A DNA stretch of 64,000 nucleotides from Dipteris shenzhenensis (Eukaryota; Polypodiophyta; Polypodiopsida; Gleicheniales). Below the pieces are notes generated by a model. That model did no database searches. It saw only the letters and a program-made list of their open reading frames with translations, and was not told the DNA's origin. The translations under genes were made by a program, and so were the position numbers. The DNA lies in NCBI GenBank assembly GCA_047967505.1, contig CM106540.1; one strand, 5' to 3'. Positions 41,498-54,175 of the stretch are shown here, piece after piece; the first letter of the stretch is position 1, and the number at the start of each line of letters is the position of its first letter.

Positions 41498-42571
41498 ATG
41501 TCTTCAAAAGCCCTCACGAGACACACAAAAAAAGAGTCGCTTTGAAACTTAGAGAGTCTAGGAGTGCATATGGCCTCAGCTCAAGATTATTTAGCACACG
41601 TTTAAGTTCAAGTACTCTATCAAATAATAGGAGATCCAATTTGAAAAATTCCTAAAAGCATTCAGATATTGAGATTTATAAAGGAAACCTAAAATTTTAT
41701 TCATAGGATCCTAATTCCCAACATGAGATCTGACGAAGGTGGGTCCCAAACCCGTCTTAGATGGGTGAGGCTACTCGTATTTGGGAAAAGGCAAAGACAT
41801 GTGCGGGGGAGAATGGGTTAAAATTTTAGGTTGGGTTCATACCACCCGCCTTCCATCCTATCGAAGGTGGTGAATTGGCCACTAGGAGGGACATGCCCAA
41901 ACACAGACACGAAATTTTTTATGTTCGGTCGCCCACTCCATGGCTAACTCCTCCAGCCACCACCATCACATGATTGGGCCATTCCATCTCCTCCAACTGC
42001 CACACCAATCACACGTTGGTGACATAATTAGCACTTTGTTTTATAAAACATGACTGCGAATTGGTACACGTGGGGGCCATCCTCCAAATCTATTTCGTGG
42101 GTCGTCTCAACCCAAGCTCTCAACCGACCATTAGTGGGAGGGGGAGAGATGTTGTGTTTGACTCCCTAGGGAACTCACCATATGGAGTATAGATCTCTTG
42201 GGCTCAATTAGTGATCACTATATTAGAGTAGATCTCTAAGCCTTTTTTGGTCTAGCATTTGATGTGGGCGATTGGCGGGCTTTGTGCCCAAATCCTCCTA
42301 CTACTCCTTTTGCCTCTTCCCTTGCTAGGATCATTGTGGGCGATTGTTTTCCTTCCATTTCCAAGCTCGCATTGCCCTCCATAGACTTGCCACCCATTCT
42401 TTCATCCTCACCAACAGCTCAAAGACCCTTCAATGATTTCGGAGAGGAGGTGAACTCAGAACTACCCTTCAAGGGTAAGCTCCTAATGACTTAATGACTG
42501 CTTAGGAGTTCACCTTTGAGAAATCCATGCTGTAGCAACGTCGAGCTCTTAGCGGCAGGGAGCTTTTAGCA
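41496..42571 (+). promoter_or_regulatory. Upstream region of the TSL gene
   Basis: No retrotransposon domains were recognised over most of it. 42264-42494 is an open plus-strand frame containing LPSIDLPPI and FNDFGEEVNSELPFKGKLLM, which resembles the sequence preceding DUF4283 in plant transposon proteins. That reading is weak, and it may simply be 5' untranslated sequence. No TATA box was assigned. Confidence 0.35.
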
Positions 42572-45500
42572 ATGCCCGATGACGTTTTCCCACACATTAC
42601 GTCCAATTCGAATCAATCAGATCCCTCTTTTCCCCTCAAGTTGGCGAAGTTAGAAGCCCGTATGGCTGGGAAACCTCCCTCCACTTCTATACATGCAGCC
42701 TGGCAAGGCACGCACGCGCTGGCAGGCGCTGCTGCACCTTCAACCGACTGTTCAGTGCCTGGGTCTTCTACCGAATCCGACGAGGAGGATGATGAGGTTA
42801 GTAGTCAGATTGGCATTTTGTTGCAAAGCTTTTGTTTAATAATGCCTATAAAATCACCAAATTGGTAATGCACCAGTTAATGTCAAATCTAATAGAATAC
42901 ACAATTGCAGTTCCAAGCAATCTTCAAATAGTACATTGTTATAATGTTCTCAACCATACTGCATAAAGTCAATGGATGCATCTAACTCATCCATGGCAAA
43001 TATAATATCCCTGATCATATCTCAGAAACGTCAAGAGATGCATCTAACTCAAACAGAAACACATTTCCAGCTCTTGCAATCAGAGAAGAGGACTTAAACG
43101 AAACAAGAGGTCCGTCTGTGATTGCCTTCGTATTGGCTTTATGAATGAAATACAAACCATTGGCTCACAGGTCTTTTGGCTTGCTTTGGGCTGATTGGGG
43201 CTGGCCAGCAGTATGATGGGAAAGAAGATTCCCTGCAAGCTTCCTAGGAAGCCATCTGTTCTTGTTTGAAGGAAACATCCAGCTCTCACAATTGGGAAGG
43301 GACGTCATGTACAAGAGTATGGGAAAGATACACAACGCTAGACCTAGAGCCGTAGAAGGATGGGAATTGTCACCCTAGACTACTTGGTTTAGGATGGGTT
43401 CACAATAGAATTACTCACTTTTGTCCCAATCTAAACCCTACCCTCTAGACCTTTGGGATGAGAATGCTTTCTCTTTTTTTATAAATGACGCTATGTGCAG
43501 TCTCTTATCTCCTAAGCCCATCAAAATGATGCCATGTGTCTCCTTTCTCGTAACCTGTTCTAATATTCTTCAGTATTAGCACATGGTGGGGTGGGAGTAG
43601 GATAGAAACACATTTCATTAGCTGATAACCTTATTACACAAAAAATGATGCATTGGTTGTAGCACTATTCGAGCATCAACACCTGTACAAAAGCCAAAAA
43701 AACTACGTGCTACAGAATAATAGTCCTCCACATCATCACTATCATCATCATCATCATCGTCATATCAACTGTTATCAGAATACGAAGTGAAATATGCTCC
43801 AATGTCACGGTGGTCTCCCCTCGTCAAGGTGGGGGAGTGAGAGCATAAAATCAGAGATAGAATGCTGTCAGCTGCCTGCGGGCGCAGTCCTGTGCTGTCT
43901 CATGGTCATAGCTCTAGGTCTAACAAGGGCGATAGTGACCCCTGTCGGTCGCTCCCACTCTGAACAAGGAGGGAATGTTCCCAAGTGTAATCTGTGCGTC
44001 AACCCTCTATTTGAGCTGTCGTGTCACTGGCAGAGGTCCTGATCATGTCTAGGGGCTGTAGGGGGGGAGCCTGTATGGTCCAGTTGGAAGAACTCCGTGA
44101 TCATGCTTTGAGAAGAGTCTAGGGTATGCTCCTCCTTTCTGTGTGATTGAAGTAGGTGCTCACGAAGTCTGACTGCCTTGTGAATGAATTCGGTCAAGCA
44201 TCTCTGATCTGGAAAAGAGAGGAATCGGGATAACAACCCCTAGGTATCTCTGAATAGACAATAGAAGCACCCTCGAATCTCATAGTACACTGGGCATCTG
44301 AAAATGAAATGCCCCTCAGACTCAACCTCCTGTAGGCCACATAAGGGGCATATGCATCTTGTGCCACCATCATGCGTTAAAGATTGCTCCTAACAAATGA
44401 ACAAAACATGATACGAAAAGGGTGTGCTCAGTGTGCCACCATTTAGGAGATGAAGTAGTGACTAGATGTGGACTCCTAGCCACTCAAAACTGTCATCTAC
44501 TCCTCCTGGCACCTTCAATGTCTGTCAGCCTGCGTGCTCTCCTAGAGCTTCAGTGGGCTGATTAGATGCCCTGCAAACAGACCTCCTTGCTGCTCTGGTC
44601 AACAGCCAATGGTGAGGCACTGTTTGCTCCCGTTCCTTGACCTCCTTGCTGCTTCTGTCTGCGGCCAATGGGGCTGCCTGACGGCCACATGGAAGCCGCT
44701 TACTGCTGTGACCTGTTTTGGCACTGCCCAGACCAGTTCTGGCACTGCTCCGACCAGCTCCATTGCTGACTGTCTGTTCTGCTTCCGACCTGTATGCAGG
44801 GCCTATGAGGCCTGCTCTTATGCAGCCTTTGCTGCTGCTCCTATGTCTGGTGCTGGATCTTGTACCTGCCCCATCTGTAAGCCTTCTGCCCACCATCTAG
44901 GGCATAGCGGTAGCCTGGTGTTGCCCTCTAACAGCAGCCTGTACTTGCTGTCCACATGGCAGCCTGCATGCTGCCCATGTGGCAGCCCTTCCTTTTCGAT
45001 TAGATTTGCCCATATGGCAGCCTCTCTCAGATGCTTATCTTCTGCTGGTACACCTCCCCCATGCCCTCCTCCTGTGGGGTCTCACACCCTCCATTTTTTT
45101 GATAAACAAGGGCTTCGAACTGAGCCTGAACCAGACAAAGAGAATGGTGGGCCATGGCCTCCATCCAGACATCACTTAAGTTGAGTCACGCTGTTGGCAC
45201 ATAGAGAGACATGAGTGAATACCCTGGGATGGGTGGCTTTGTCTGGTTTGTAGTCAAGCATCAGTGGAGACTCAGCAGCACACCCTTTTGGTGCAGCCTC
45301 TTTCCTCTATATGAGTTAGATCCTGCCACATCTTGCATGGTCGTGAGGGACATCGACACTAGACTAGGAGGGAATAAATGTCCAGACTGTTTTGGAGCCC
45401 AGCCAAAGGCTGTAATGGACTCGCTGAGCATTCTTTGTTATACGCCTACCCCGCCAATCTGAACCAGCTTGCTAGTTGGAGCCATCTTGCTGGTTGGCTG

Positions 45501-48500
45501 ACCCAGATGGTCGGCTCAGTACAAAAGGAGCCCCTTGGCCTCATTCCCTCATCCACTCAAGCCCGTCCATACAGGTACAGAAAAGGAATTTCCAAATCCA
45601 AGTTATCTCTTTCTGCACGCATTTGGTGAGAGATTGGAGAGAGGTGTCTGATTCCTTTACTTCCATTATCCCTACTTCACTGTGGGACTACAATTAGGTG
45701 GTTGTCCATTGTCTAGCAGCTAGTTTGAGTGTCTGCCGCCAGGAAATTGCTCAAGGAGTTGCTTTCTAGGTTTCAACATAGAGCTATGTATGTTTCGCAT
45801 GCCCTTGCTATAGGAGGCAGTGAAAGCTTGGCGACCTACATTTCTAGCTCTTCAATCATAGTGTGTGATGGTTACTCTTGGCATCCACCATGCAATTCAT
45901 CTCCTCACGTACCTTACCAATCTAGATTCCCATCTGTATATGCATATCTAATTTCCATTTGTTCAATTCCTCTTTGAGGGAGGTATGCATGTCCTGCATC
46001 ATAACATTAAAATCCACATCCTTGCTATCCCCAAGCATCTTCTGTAGGTTTTCAATGTCACCATCATGCGTATTGGAAATGTCCCTCATGGTAATTATGC
46101 AAGTTTTAACCTGTTGGTCACCTATCTTTTGGCATTGGCCCAAATGACATTGTATTTTCTCTCCTTTTCTCCCCTTGTTTTTTTGTCAAGTGAATAGTCC
46201 ATGTTGGACATGGTGCATTTTTCCTCCCTTGGACCTTGTGCTATAAAAACTGAAGTAAAAAATTTTACCTTGAATTTTGCTACTCCTTATGCTTGACTCT
46301 TGACCCATTTTCATGATCTAATTGAGGGGCTCGGCTACTCTTTATGCTTGACTCTTGACCCATTTTCATGATCTGTTTGAGGGGCTCATCAATGTTTTGC
46401 AAGGTTGTAGATTCAAGGTATATTGGAGAAGCGTTAGCAAAGTTTTGGGGCCCCAAAATAGCCTATGAAGGCTCACAAACTTGGCATATGCCTAAATCTA
46501 CGACCTCCTCTCAATGACCATGTTTGGAGCCTGTTCCTGTTGTATGAGCTGCTGCATCAGCTCTAGGGAAGAGTCCCTCTGAACACTTTATTTGCAGTCG
46601 GGTGCTATCTGCAGTCAGTCAGTAGATATTCTCACATGCTTTTTTTTTAATCATCTTATTGATGAAATGGTATTGAACCTTGATCTGCTTCGACCACCTT
46701 GAGACACCGAGTTCTTGGCACTGAAATGTTTAATTTTGGTTCTCATAAAGAATAACATTGTGTCCTCATGAAGGGCATCCAAGAATAACTTGAGCCAGAT
46801 TGACTCACAAGATGCCCCTCTGTATTCTTCTGTCGAAGAAAGAGTGAGTGAGGCTGCTTCTTGCATCTTGAAATGGCCCATGATCCCACCAAGAAGCAAT
46901 ATCTTTTAGTAGACCATGTTGGAACCCCCAATCGTTAGCCCTGTCTCAATCATAGTACTCACCTAGGGTGGTATCCATCTGGTAATGATCCATCACATGT
47001 ATCTCTGAGATATGTGGTACCCTTGTGCTGTCATTCTAGTGACCCCCGTGGGTGTTATCACCAGTGATGATCAAAGTAAATCCACAGATAAGATGATGGC
47101 CATCCTCTTGTCCCCTCTAAGACAAAATACAGGTTGGCATATTACAGATGACGAGTGAGACTTATCCTCGTGAACTAGTTACGATTATCTTGTACCAAGC
47201 TCTTGGTGCCTGTTTCAGCCTGTACATCCCTTGCAAAGCATGCATATTCTCATCCAATGCAAAGGCTAGAGTGGATAGGCCAAGGGGAAGAAGGGGAGGC
47301 AATCTGCCTTCCCAACTGAGTCGACCAGCAAGCTGGCCAACCTGCAAGGTCCGCCGACCAGCAGATTGGCGCTGATTGGCTGACCCCCATCCTTGTGGCG
47401 GCAGGCTCTGTCCCTCCCCCACTACCTTGTCTGTTCACTCTGTTTGTTCTTTTTTCTTGTTCTTTCCTACCTTTGTCTTGAGTATGATTAATTGTGTTCC
47501 ACTCTTGTGAAGATACATATCTTAAGCAGGCTAGAGGCTACAGTACTTTTGTGTGTAGGAAGATTCTAAGACCATAGTTCTAATGGCTATAACTATGGGA
47601 TTTATTTTAAATCACAGCTTGACTGAACATTGTTTATTTGCTAATTTATGCTGTCTATGTTTTCGGATCGTCGATGTAGGGTGGAGGAGGGTTTCTGATT
47701 CAGCCAAATCCTCAAAAAAGGAAACATTATGTAGATGGGGAGGAGAACATGAGTCATCAGGTGGGTTTAGCTTGATTGGGGAATCTGCTGTGAGTACAAT
47801 GCTTTTGTTAAGTGGCTGGTTGTTTTGAATGCTTATGTTAAGAGGATGCTCTTTAAAAAATGAAAGATTTTTTTTCACTGCATGAGTTTGACATGTTTTC
47901 CAGGTCCTTGCTGATGGGAAGAGACAAATAGATGATGATTTAGAGCAACAACAGTTTGTTGTTTGGGATGAGACAAGTAGGAAAAGAGGTCGTGGTAGGG
48001 GCCGGAGCAATGGAGGTAGAGGGCGTACTACCAAGACCAATGATCAGAAGCATATCTCTACCTCACCCTCTAGCAAGGGTGTGCTTAATGGTCACTTGGA
48101 AGCCTCATCTGCAAAAGTATGTGTAGTCTATTTAGTTTTCTTGAATCATGGGAGATAAAATCAATTGAGTTTCTTTGTTATTTCTTCTTGAAGAGCAGGT
48201 TTATCTCAGAATCATGAAGCTTGTTAAACTCAGCATACAGATGATGAGTTTCAACTGTTCATTGATCATCTACCTCGGACTGTCTGCCTAAGCTCTCGAG
48301 TCACTTGATGGTGTTAATGCAGCAGTTGTTGGGGAAACATTTCTCAATTCTTTTGAAGCAATGCTCATACCCCACCAGAATCCTTTTTGGCTTTTCATTA
48401 AGCAACAGTTTGCTCCTAGACATTTAATGCCATAATGGCAATAATGTCAACCAACCATTGAAGCTCATGTCTGTGGTCGGCCTTTCTTCGTATAGTCATA

Positions 48501-49307
48501 TTCCCATCTGCAAAGTTTTGGGTTCAATAAAATGGCAAGATTTTTATCTTGCATATTTGCGGATTGAATCAAATTTGTATTGTATATGCAGAGGTTTTTG
48601 CTTTGGCAGATGCCTAAGCTCAAGTATTTCTCCTGAAGCGATTCTCTTTGTTGATTAGGATGAGTTAGAATCCTTGAGGACTAAATTCAGCACGCTTGAA
48701 GAGGAACTTTCTAAAGTACGACAAGAGTTTGTAGATTGTCAACAGAGCAATCAACAACTAGAGAAGGTATTCTAATTTCAAAGCTTTTGTGGACAGTTAA
48801 TGCTGGTTAAAATCTTCTTGAAATCAGGGATCAATCCTTACACACCACTTTTCTTGATATGCTTTCCGTTTTTTTACCATGTCAGATCAAGAGTAGAAGT
48901 ATTTATCAGCATCTTGGGTCACCCTTTTGTTTTATTGCGAAGTATGGTTGTGACTGACAGGAATGAGTAATGGTTCTCGTTGATTGCAAGCACTAGGAAA
49001 CTGTTCTTGTGCTAAACTATCGTTTTTTTGAACTGTTGCTTTACTTCCTTTGTGTGGTTGTGTCATAGGAGCTCAATGATGTCAGGGAACAAGAGCAACA
49101 CAGGGAGCAAAAGGTCTTACTTCTATTGCTGCAGACTTGTGTTTTTGACTGCTCTACAATGCCTTTGTGTGACATGCTACTTCTTTCTTTTCAGCGTTTG
49201 AAGGTTCTGTCGGATCTTCTGATCGCAGCAGCCAATAGTGAACGACACGAAGCTAGGATGCGGATACGAAATGATTTTTTAAGGCTTGGCAACGTTAGTG
49301 TTGTAAG
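42572..49307 (+). CDS. TSL: TOUSLED-type serine/threonine protein kinase, N-terminal exons (partial gene)
   Basis: Six exons, all consistent in phase and stop-free: 42572-42796, 47680-47760, 47904-48116, 48659-48766, 49069-49113 and 49195-49307, with gt/ag junctions. Exon 1 (75 aa) starts MPDDVFPHITSNSNQSD and has KLAKLEARMAGK, characteristic of plant TOUSLED N-termini. Exon 3 has an Arg/Gly-rich nuclear-type stretch (KRGRGRGRSNGGRGR). Exons 4-5 are coiled coil (LEEELSKVRQEF, ELNDVREQEQHREQ). Exon 6 has RLKVLSDLLIAAANSERHEA and RNDFLRLGNVSVV, strongly conserved ahead of the kinase domain. TOUSLED kinases are nuclear, oligomerise through the coiled coil and act in chromatin and development (the histone chaperone ASF1 is a known partner). 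The kinase-domain exons are not in the window. An additional small exon between 48117 and 48658 is possible. Confidence 0.88.
42797..43759 (+). other. TSL intron 1, first part
   Basis: The intron starts gttagt. There is no recognised gene; a tcatcatcatcatcatcg run lies near 43740. One 69-codon open frame on the minus strand (43080-43289) is not recognised. Confidence 0.5.
43760..44470 (-). pseudogene. LINE-2: 3' end fragment in TSL intron 1
   Basis: The minus strand reads CPLCGLQEVESEGHFIFRCP then VYYEIRG, the zinc-binding domain at the end of plant LINE ORF2 (C-x2-C ... H-x4-C). LSFPDQRCLTEFIHKAVRLR follows. The 3' untranslated part extends to about 43760. It is closely similar to LINE-3 at 50.4-51.3 kb. 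A 5'-truncated copy is usual for LINEs. Confidence 0.8.
44471..45921. other. TSL intron 1, unrecognised GC-richer interval
   Basis: 44520-45100 contains tgctgct- and catggcagcc-type repeated phrases with long open frames on both strands but no family I recognise. 45100-45900 has no recognised gene. Confidence 0.45.
45922..46143 (-). other. Short coiled-coil-like ORF in TSL intron 1
   Basis: 73 codons, ending KEELNKWKLDMHIQMGI; hydrophilic heptad-like sequence. It is probably a scrap of a transposon protein; the family is not recognised. Confidence 0.3.
46278..46390. repeat. 55-bp tandem duplication in TSL intron 1
   Basis: ctccttatgcttgactcttg and gacccattttcatgatct are repeated once in direct orientation, with about three differences. 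Confidence 0.85.
46650..46950 (-). pseudogene. Copia RNase H scrap in TSL intron 1
   Basis: The minus strand contains YCFLVGSWAISRCKKQ and LTLSSTEEYRGASCESIWLK, the copia RNase H end. Frame shifted and isolated. Confidence 0.75.
47162..47260 (-). pseudogene. Copia reverse transcriptase scrap in TSL intron 1
   Basis: The minus strand reads MHALQGMYRLKQAPRAWYK, the LKQAPRAWY motif of copia RT. No other RT parts are near, so this and the RNase H scrap may be remains of one element. Confidence 0.7.
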
Positions 49308-50019
49308 GTACACAGAAAGACCTATACTATATAAATAGAACCTTGATTTGTTTTGATAAATATTGTTATCTCAATGTCTTTTAAAATGGAAATTCAATCA
49401 TATACATGAAGAAAACTGAAGTGACTTTAATAGCTTGCTGGCATTCTCATCTAAAAGAAAGCTTATTATAGCTGTTATGAAGGGTTATGATCCTAGTTGC
49501 CTCTCCAAAACTTATAAAATCTCTATGGACAGAGTGAGAAATTGATGGAGTAATGCAAGTATTACAATTAGGATTCCATTTAGGGATCGTAGTCTGTCTA
49601 GAGAGTTTTCTCTTTGATGGTATCAGAGGAGTGTAAGTATAAGCTAAAATTACAAGACTGGATACTTCCTCAACGAAACAAGCCCACTACATGTTTTTAT
49701 TGTAGGTTGTCTTTCACACAAAGCTGAATGTATAGACAACAAAACTGGGCAACAGCAGCTGTAGGTACAAGTCACCTGCTTGCTGCTCTTCATCCGCACT
49801 CTCCCCAGTGGAGGTCGGTGAGTAAGAGTAGTAGGAAGCAGTCCCGGTAGGCTTCCCACATAGGACACCTATCACCCAACTGGAGGGGCAGCTAAATGGC
49901 TGGCCCCTTAGCCAACCCACCCTACCGTACAATCCGTGCCCAACCAAGACGCACTGTGAACAGGTTCACTGCTTGGCCAGACTGACCAGCCTTGAGGCTC
50001 CTATTGCAGTTATGTGCAT
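49308..50019 (+). other. Start of the large TSL intron
   Basis: Starts gtacac after the exon. A primer-site-like tggtatcagaggag at about 49618 suggests an LTR end, but no gag follows. No gene is recognised. Confidence 0.45.
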
Positions 50020-50319
50020 CTCATAGTGAGTGAGGGCTGTTTTGTGGGTGTGCCCGCCCTCTTCAGGATAGGATTCCCTGTGGGTAGAGGCCTTTTCCAA
50101 GGCTGAACAGAGGGCTGCATGGCCCATGTTGTAGGGCCACCTGGCCAGGCCAGTTGAGGGCCAAACCCTGGTTGGTTGACTAATACACAGCCACTTGGCA
50201 GGCCTACAAGAGGCCCTGCCCCCTCCGTTGCTGGATGTATCTCTTGGAGCATTTCTCTCCACCTCACTTGGTTGATTTCTTTGCTGTATATACAGCTGCC
50301 ATTGCATCATTCTTGTGCT

Positions 50320-50352
<33 letters not shown>
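50020..50352 (+). repeat. About 310-bp repeat, copy 1, with (CT)n tail
   Basis: From gcatctcatagtgagtgagg to a (CT)n run at 50322-50350. The same sequence recurs at 52303-52695 with small differences. Confidence 0.88.
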
Positions 50353-50353
<1 letters not shown>

Positions 50354-51340
50354 CATGTATGTACCAGGATTTTCACAGTCTCATAGACCCATCAGTCTTC
50401 CACAGTGGAGGGTTTCATTGATCCACCAAGATACATGCAAATTCACCTACCCCATTCGCTGAGGATCTCCCTTGGGCAGTTCCGGGTCTCTTCACACAGA
50501 CTTCGTATCGAGAGTGGCCGAGCAGAGTGGTTACTCAGGCAGAGGCACATATGCACACTATGTGACATGCAGGAGGTTGAGACAGAGGAGGATTTCATCT
50601 TCAGGTGTCTTGTTTACTATGAGATCTGAGGGCATTTCTACTGCCTCTTTAGAGATAGTTATGGGATGTTGGCCCGTGTCCTCTCCTACCCAGACCAGCG
50701 ATGATTGGCTGGTTTCATTCATGAGATGCCCAGACACCGCGATAGGATACTGCGAGCATGGAGACAGGAGTAGACTTCTCCCTCGACTGATACTTCTCAG
50801 AGCTCTATCACGGAGTTCTTTCAGCCAGATCACGTAGACCCCCACGAGGCGAGACCTCGACATGACCGTGACCCGGAGCCTGTGACCCAACTGCTCAGAC
50901 AGAGGGTTGACTCACAGATCATACTTGGGGACATCCCCTCCTTGTTTAGGGTCGGAGCCCGACCAATGGGGGTCACAGTGGCCTTGGTTAGACGCAGAGC
51001 TATGACCAGGAGACGTACCAGGATTGCACCCTTGAGGGGGCGACAGCGTTCTATTGCTGGCCTCATGCCTCCACTTCCACAGCCTCATCCATCCTGATGT
51101 CTTGCTGGTGATGATGATGAAAATGATGGTTATGATGATGCCGACAATGATGCTGAGATTGATATATATATAGTCGGGATATGACTATGTTGTACTTAGG
51201 ACTTAGTGCTGCCATTTTGCATTTTTGTGCACTCTGCATTGGTGTGGATGCTCGTTTAGTAGCTCCACTACCACAGCTCATTGTATCAGGTTTTTCATAG
51301 TCTCATAGACCCATCGGTCTTCCGAAGACTTTAATAAACT
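50353..51340 (+). pseudogene. LINE-3: 3' end fragment (zinc-binding domain and 3' untranslated region)
   Basis: LRIESGRAEWLLRQRHICTL followed by CDMQEVETEEDFIFRCLVYY is the Cys-His domain of LINE ORF2, matching LINE-2. The tail includes tcatagacccatcggtcttc and ends at ctttaataaactttctttc before a CT run. It lies inside the large TSL intron, sense to the gene. Confidence 0.82.
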
Positions 51341-51345
51341 TTCTT

Positions 51346-51387
<42 letters not shown>

Positions 51388-52302
51388 ACTCATGTATGCT
51401 TTCGCATTGCACCATACTCACATGGTATCAGATGATTAAGTCGGACAGGGACCAAGGGAGGGCAGCTTCCAGGCACAATCTATGAAGGTATCACTACATA
51501 GATCCGAGGTGCTATTGAGGGTTGGTTTGCTGCGTGCACGGCTGGTGCACGACGAGCTAACGCACAGCTTCTTGGAGCTTTGGAGCAGTCTGCCCAGGCG
51601 ACCTGAGGCTGCAGTTCCAAGCACAAGGGCTGGTCAGTGATCCGAGCATTTGGTTCAAGGCGTGTTGCTGCAGAAGAGCAAGGAATAGGTGTCTGCCCAG
51701 ACCGTGGACACATTGTGCTGATCGGATTCCTGTTTGCAGCAGCCTTTCCAAGCTGTGGTTTTCCCCTAGTGGTTGGCATCTGTGTGATTCTTACCTACAG
51801 GTAGGGACAAACCAAGGCCACTTGTAAAATAGGCCCTTGAAGGGCTCGTTCTAGGGGATTGCTGATGCAGCAGGAGCGGCCTGCCCACTGGCGACCTGGG
51901 GCAGCAGGATCAGTCTGCCTTGGGCGATCTGATGCGGCAGTTCCTAGAGGACTGTTAGTGGAGATCGGTGATAGGGGGCCCAGCCTGACATGAGGCTGAG
52001 GAATTCGGAGGTTTGAACAGCCTACCTATGACAACATTTGGCAGCAGCTTGGGGCTGTCTGGCCACAGTGACGTGTGGCAGCAATTTGGAGCAGAAGCAT
52101 GGGAAGGCTGTTGGAGAAGGCAGCATGGTGCTGAGTCTTCTCTCCCCCATACCCCACCTCCCTTTTCCGTCTCTTTTTGTCCATCTGGCAGAGGGTTTTT
52201 GCAAGGACCAATAGCAGGGTGCGGGGTATGGAATAGTTCCATGGGGTTTCTTTGGATGAATATGGAAGCACACTCACATGTGCACAAGAATGTATGGAGG
52301 AA
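51341..52302 (+). other. (CT)n run, primer-site-like string and unrecognised sequence
   Basis: CT microsatellite at about 51351-51383. Then catactcaca|tggtatcaga (51423), which looks like an LTR end with an initiator-Met primer site. About 900 bases follow without a recognisable ORF; it may be the leader of a dead LTR element. Confidence 0.45.
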
Positions 52303-52657
52303 GTGCATCTCATAGTGAGCGAGGGCTGTTTTGTGGGTGTGCCCGCCCTTTTCAGGATAGGATTCCCTGTGGGTAGAGGTCTTTTCCAAGGCTGAACAGA
52401 GGGCTGCATGGCCCATGTTGTAGGGCCACCTGGCTAGGCCAGCTTAGGCCAAACTTTGGTCGGGTCAACGGACCAGACCTAGTCGGTTGACTTACCTTGT
52501 GTCGGCCACCTGGATGGACCTGGGTCGGCCACTTGGTAGGCCTAAAAAGGGCCTGCCTCCTGCATTGCTGGAGGTATCTCTTGGATCATTTCTTTCCACC
52601 TCACTTGGTTGATTCCTTTGCTGTATATACGTTTGCCAGTGCCTCATTCTTGTGCCG

Positions 52658-52695
<38 letters not shown>
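52303..52695 (+). repeat. About 310-bp repeat, copy 2, with (CT)n tail
   Basis: Second copy of 50020-50352, with an extra short insertion (gggtcaacggaccagac region, near 52460). The CT run is at 52662-52695. It is followed by LINE sequence, as is copy 1. Confidence 0.88.
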
Positions 52696-52699
<4 letters not shown>

Positions 52700-52895
52700 G
52701 GTTGACGCGCAGATTACACTTGGGGATATCCCCTCTCTGTTCAGAGTTGGAGCCCGGCCGACAGAGGTTTCGAACATAGGACACTAATCAATGGACTAGA
52801 AAGAAAAAGAAACAAAGAAAAGAAAGAAAAGTAATAAGGTTTATTATAGTCTACGAAAGATCGATGGCTCTATAGAAAAATTGATACGTGGGCAT
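52696..52895. pseudogene. LINE-4 fragments in opposite orientations
   Basis: 52697-52775 (+) matches the LINE-3 part at about 50905-50985 (cacttggggatatcccctc). 52795-52890 (-) is the LINE 3' end in reverse (ggtttattatagtctacg, then gatcgatggctctat). Confidence 0.7.
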
Positions 52896-53209
52896 CCACA
52901 CCCAAGGCTGATATCTAAGACCATTTTAAAAAGGAGAGGGAACAATTATCAAGATACATTCTTGACCTCATTTTTGCACTAGTATTTGGTCTTTGTGTCG
53001 TTGGGCCTCGTGTAGACACATCTCTGATTGGGGTAGATGAGGAAAGCTAAGAGTAGTCCAAATTCACCCTTGAATAGGTGGTGGTGTTGTCCTCTCATCT
53101 CATATATGAGTACACGGGCAATATAAAGGCAAAGTGCTCCTTTGACTAACGAGCCTTTTTGCTTCTCTGCATCCACCACCTACTAAAAAGAAGGTGACAT
53201 GTGCAAATA

Positions 53210-54175
53210 ATTCTTCTTATTCAGTGTGTGGAGTGGGGGACATCATACTCACATCCATGGATGGCACATATTTCAGAATTACAGATCTTCTTTATGTGCC
53301 AGGTATAAAGAAGAATTTGCTTTCAGTGTCCTCTCTCAATAGAGGAGGATTTTAGGTCATATTTGATGATGCTAAGTGTGCAGTCCGAGACAAAGAGAAT
53401 GACTATGCTTTGATGTTGTCTGGCACTTTGTATCGGGGTCTATTTCAGCTTGACAGTTATGAGAAAAGATCCGAATCTTGCATTTTCAGTAAGCACTCCC
53501 ACTACTGCGATGCAGAATGCGGAGTTATGGCATGCCAGATATGGGCACATGAGCTATTGCAGCTTGATGACACTTCAGAAGCATGCTATGGTTGATGTAT
53601 TGCCTCCTTTGGAGTCACCTCCTCCTCATGCATGTGAGGGTTGCATCCTTGGCAATATGCATAGATTTCCTTTTAAGAAGGATGATGTAACAAGAGCTAC
53701 TCGTAAATTACAGCTCATACACAGTGATGTCTGTGGTCCCATGAGGACACCTGCTTTTGGTGGTTATCTCTATTATGTTACATTTACGGATGACTTCACC
53801 AATTATACTTGGGTCTATGGTCTCAAGGAAAAATCAGAAGTGTTTATGCATTTCAAACACTTTGTGGCTATGGTTGAGAATGAGACAGGACTCAAGGTGA
53901 AGACACTTCGCACAGATAGAGGGGGGGAGTATATGTCTCATGAGTTTGAGGCATTTTTGAAGGAGAAAAGCATCACGCATCAGCTTACAGTGAGGCTTAC
54001 ACCTCAACAAAATGGCAAAGCTGAGCACAAAAATCACACTCTTATGGAGATGGATAGATGCATGCTTACTAGTAAAAGGTTGCCTCATAGGTTTTGGCTC
54101 GAAGGCCTCATGTGTGCAAATTATGTTTTGAATGGGGTTCCCACAAAGGCTTTGAAGACAATCACTCCCCTATGA
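53210..54175 (+). pseudogene. Copia-4 protease end and integrase
   Basis: FRITDLLYVPGIKKNLLSVS precedes the pre-integrase (ELWHARYGHMSYCSLMTLQK, CEGCILGNMHRFPFKK). The integrase core has acidic residues in LIHSDVCGPM, LRTDRGGEYMSHEF and QQNGKAEHKN (D, D, E). Stops occur at 53355 and near 53510, then 53450-54175 is open. Confidence 0.88.

Noticed and set aside
41191-41526. Ser-Leu repeat open frames on the minus strand
   Set aside because: They are translations of (GA)n microsatellite.
44520-45190. Open frames on both strands in the GC-richer part of TSL intron 1 as genes
   Set aside because: Composition is repetitive, codons show no family resemblance and both strands are open, which points to base composition rather than coding.
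42572-49307. TSL as a transposon-captured or dead gene fragment
   Set aside because: Six exons keep intact phase, splice sites and no stops, and they start with the conserved N-terminus; fragmentation is by introns, not by internal deletion. Absence of the kinase exons is explained by the window edge.
51423-51432. A new copia element starting at the primer-site-like tggtatcaga
   Set aside because: No gag or other element gene follows before the next repeat; kept only as a possible LTR remnant.
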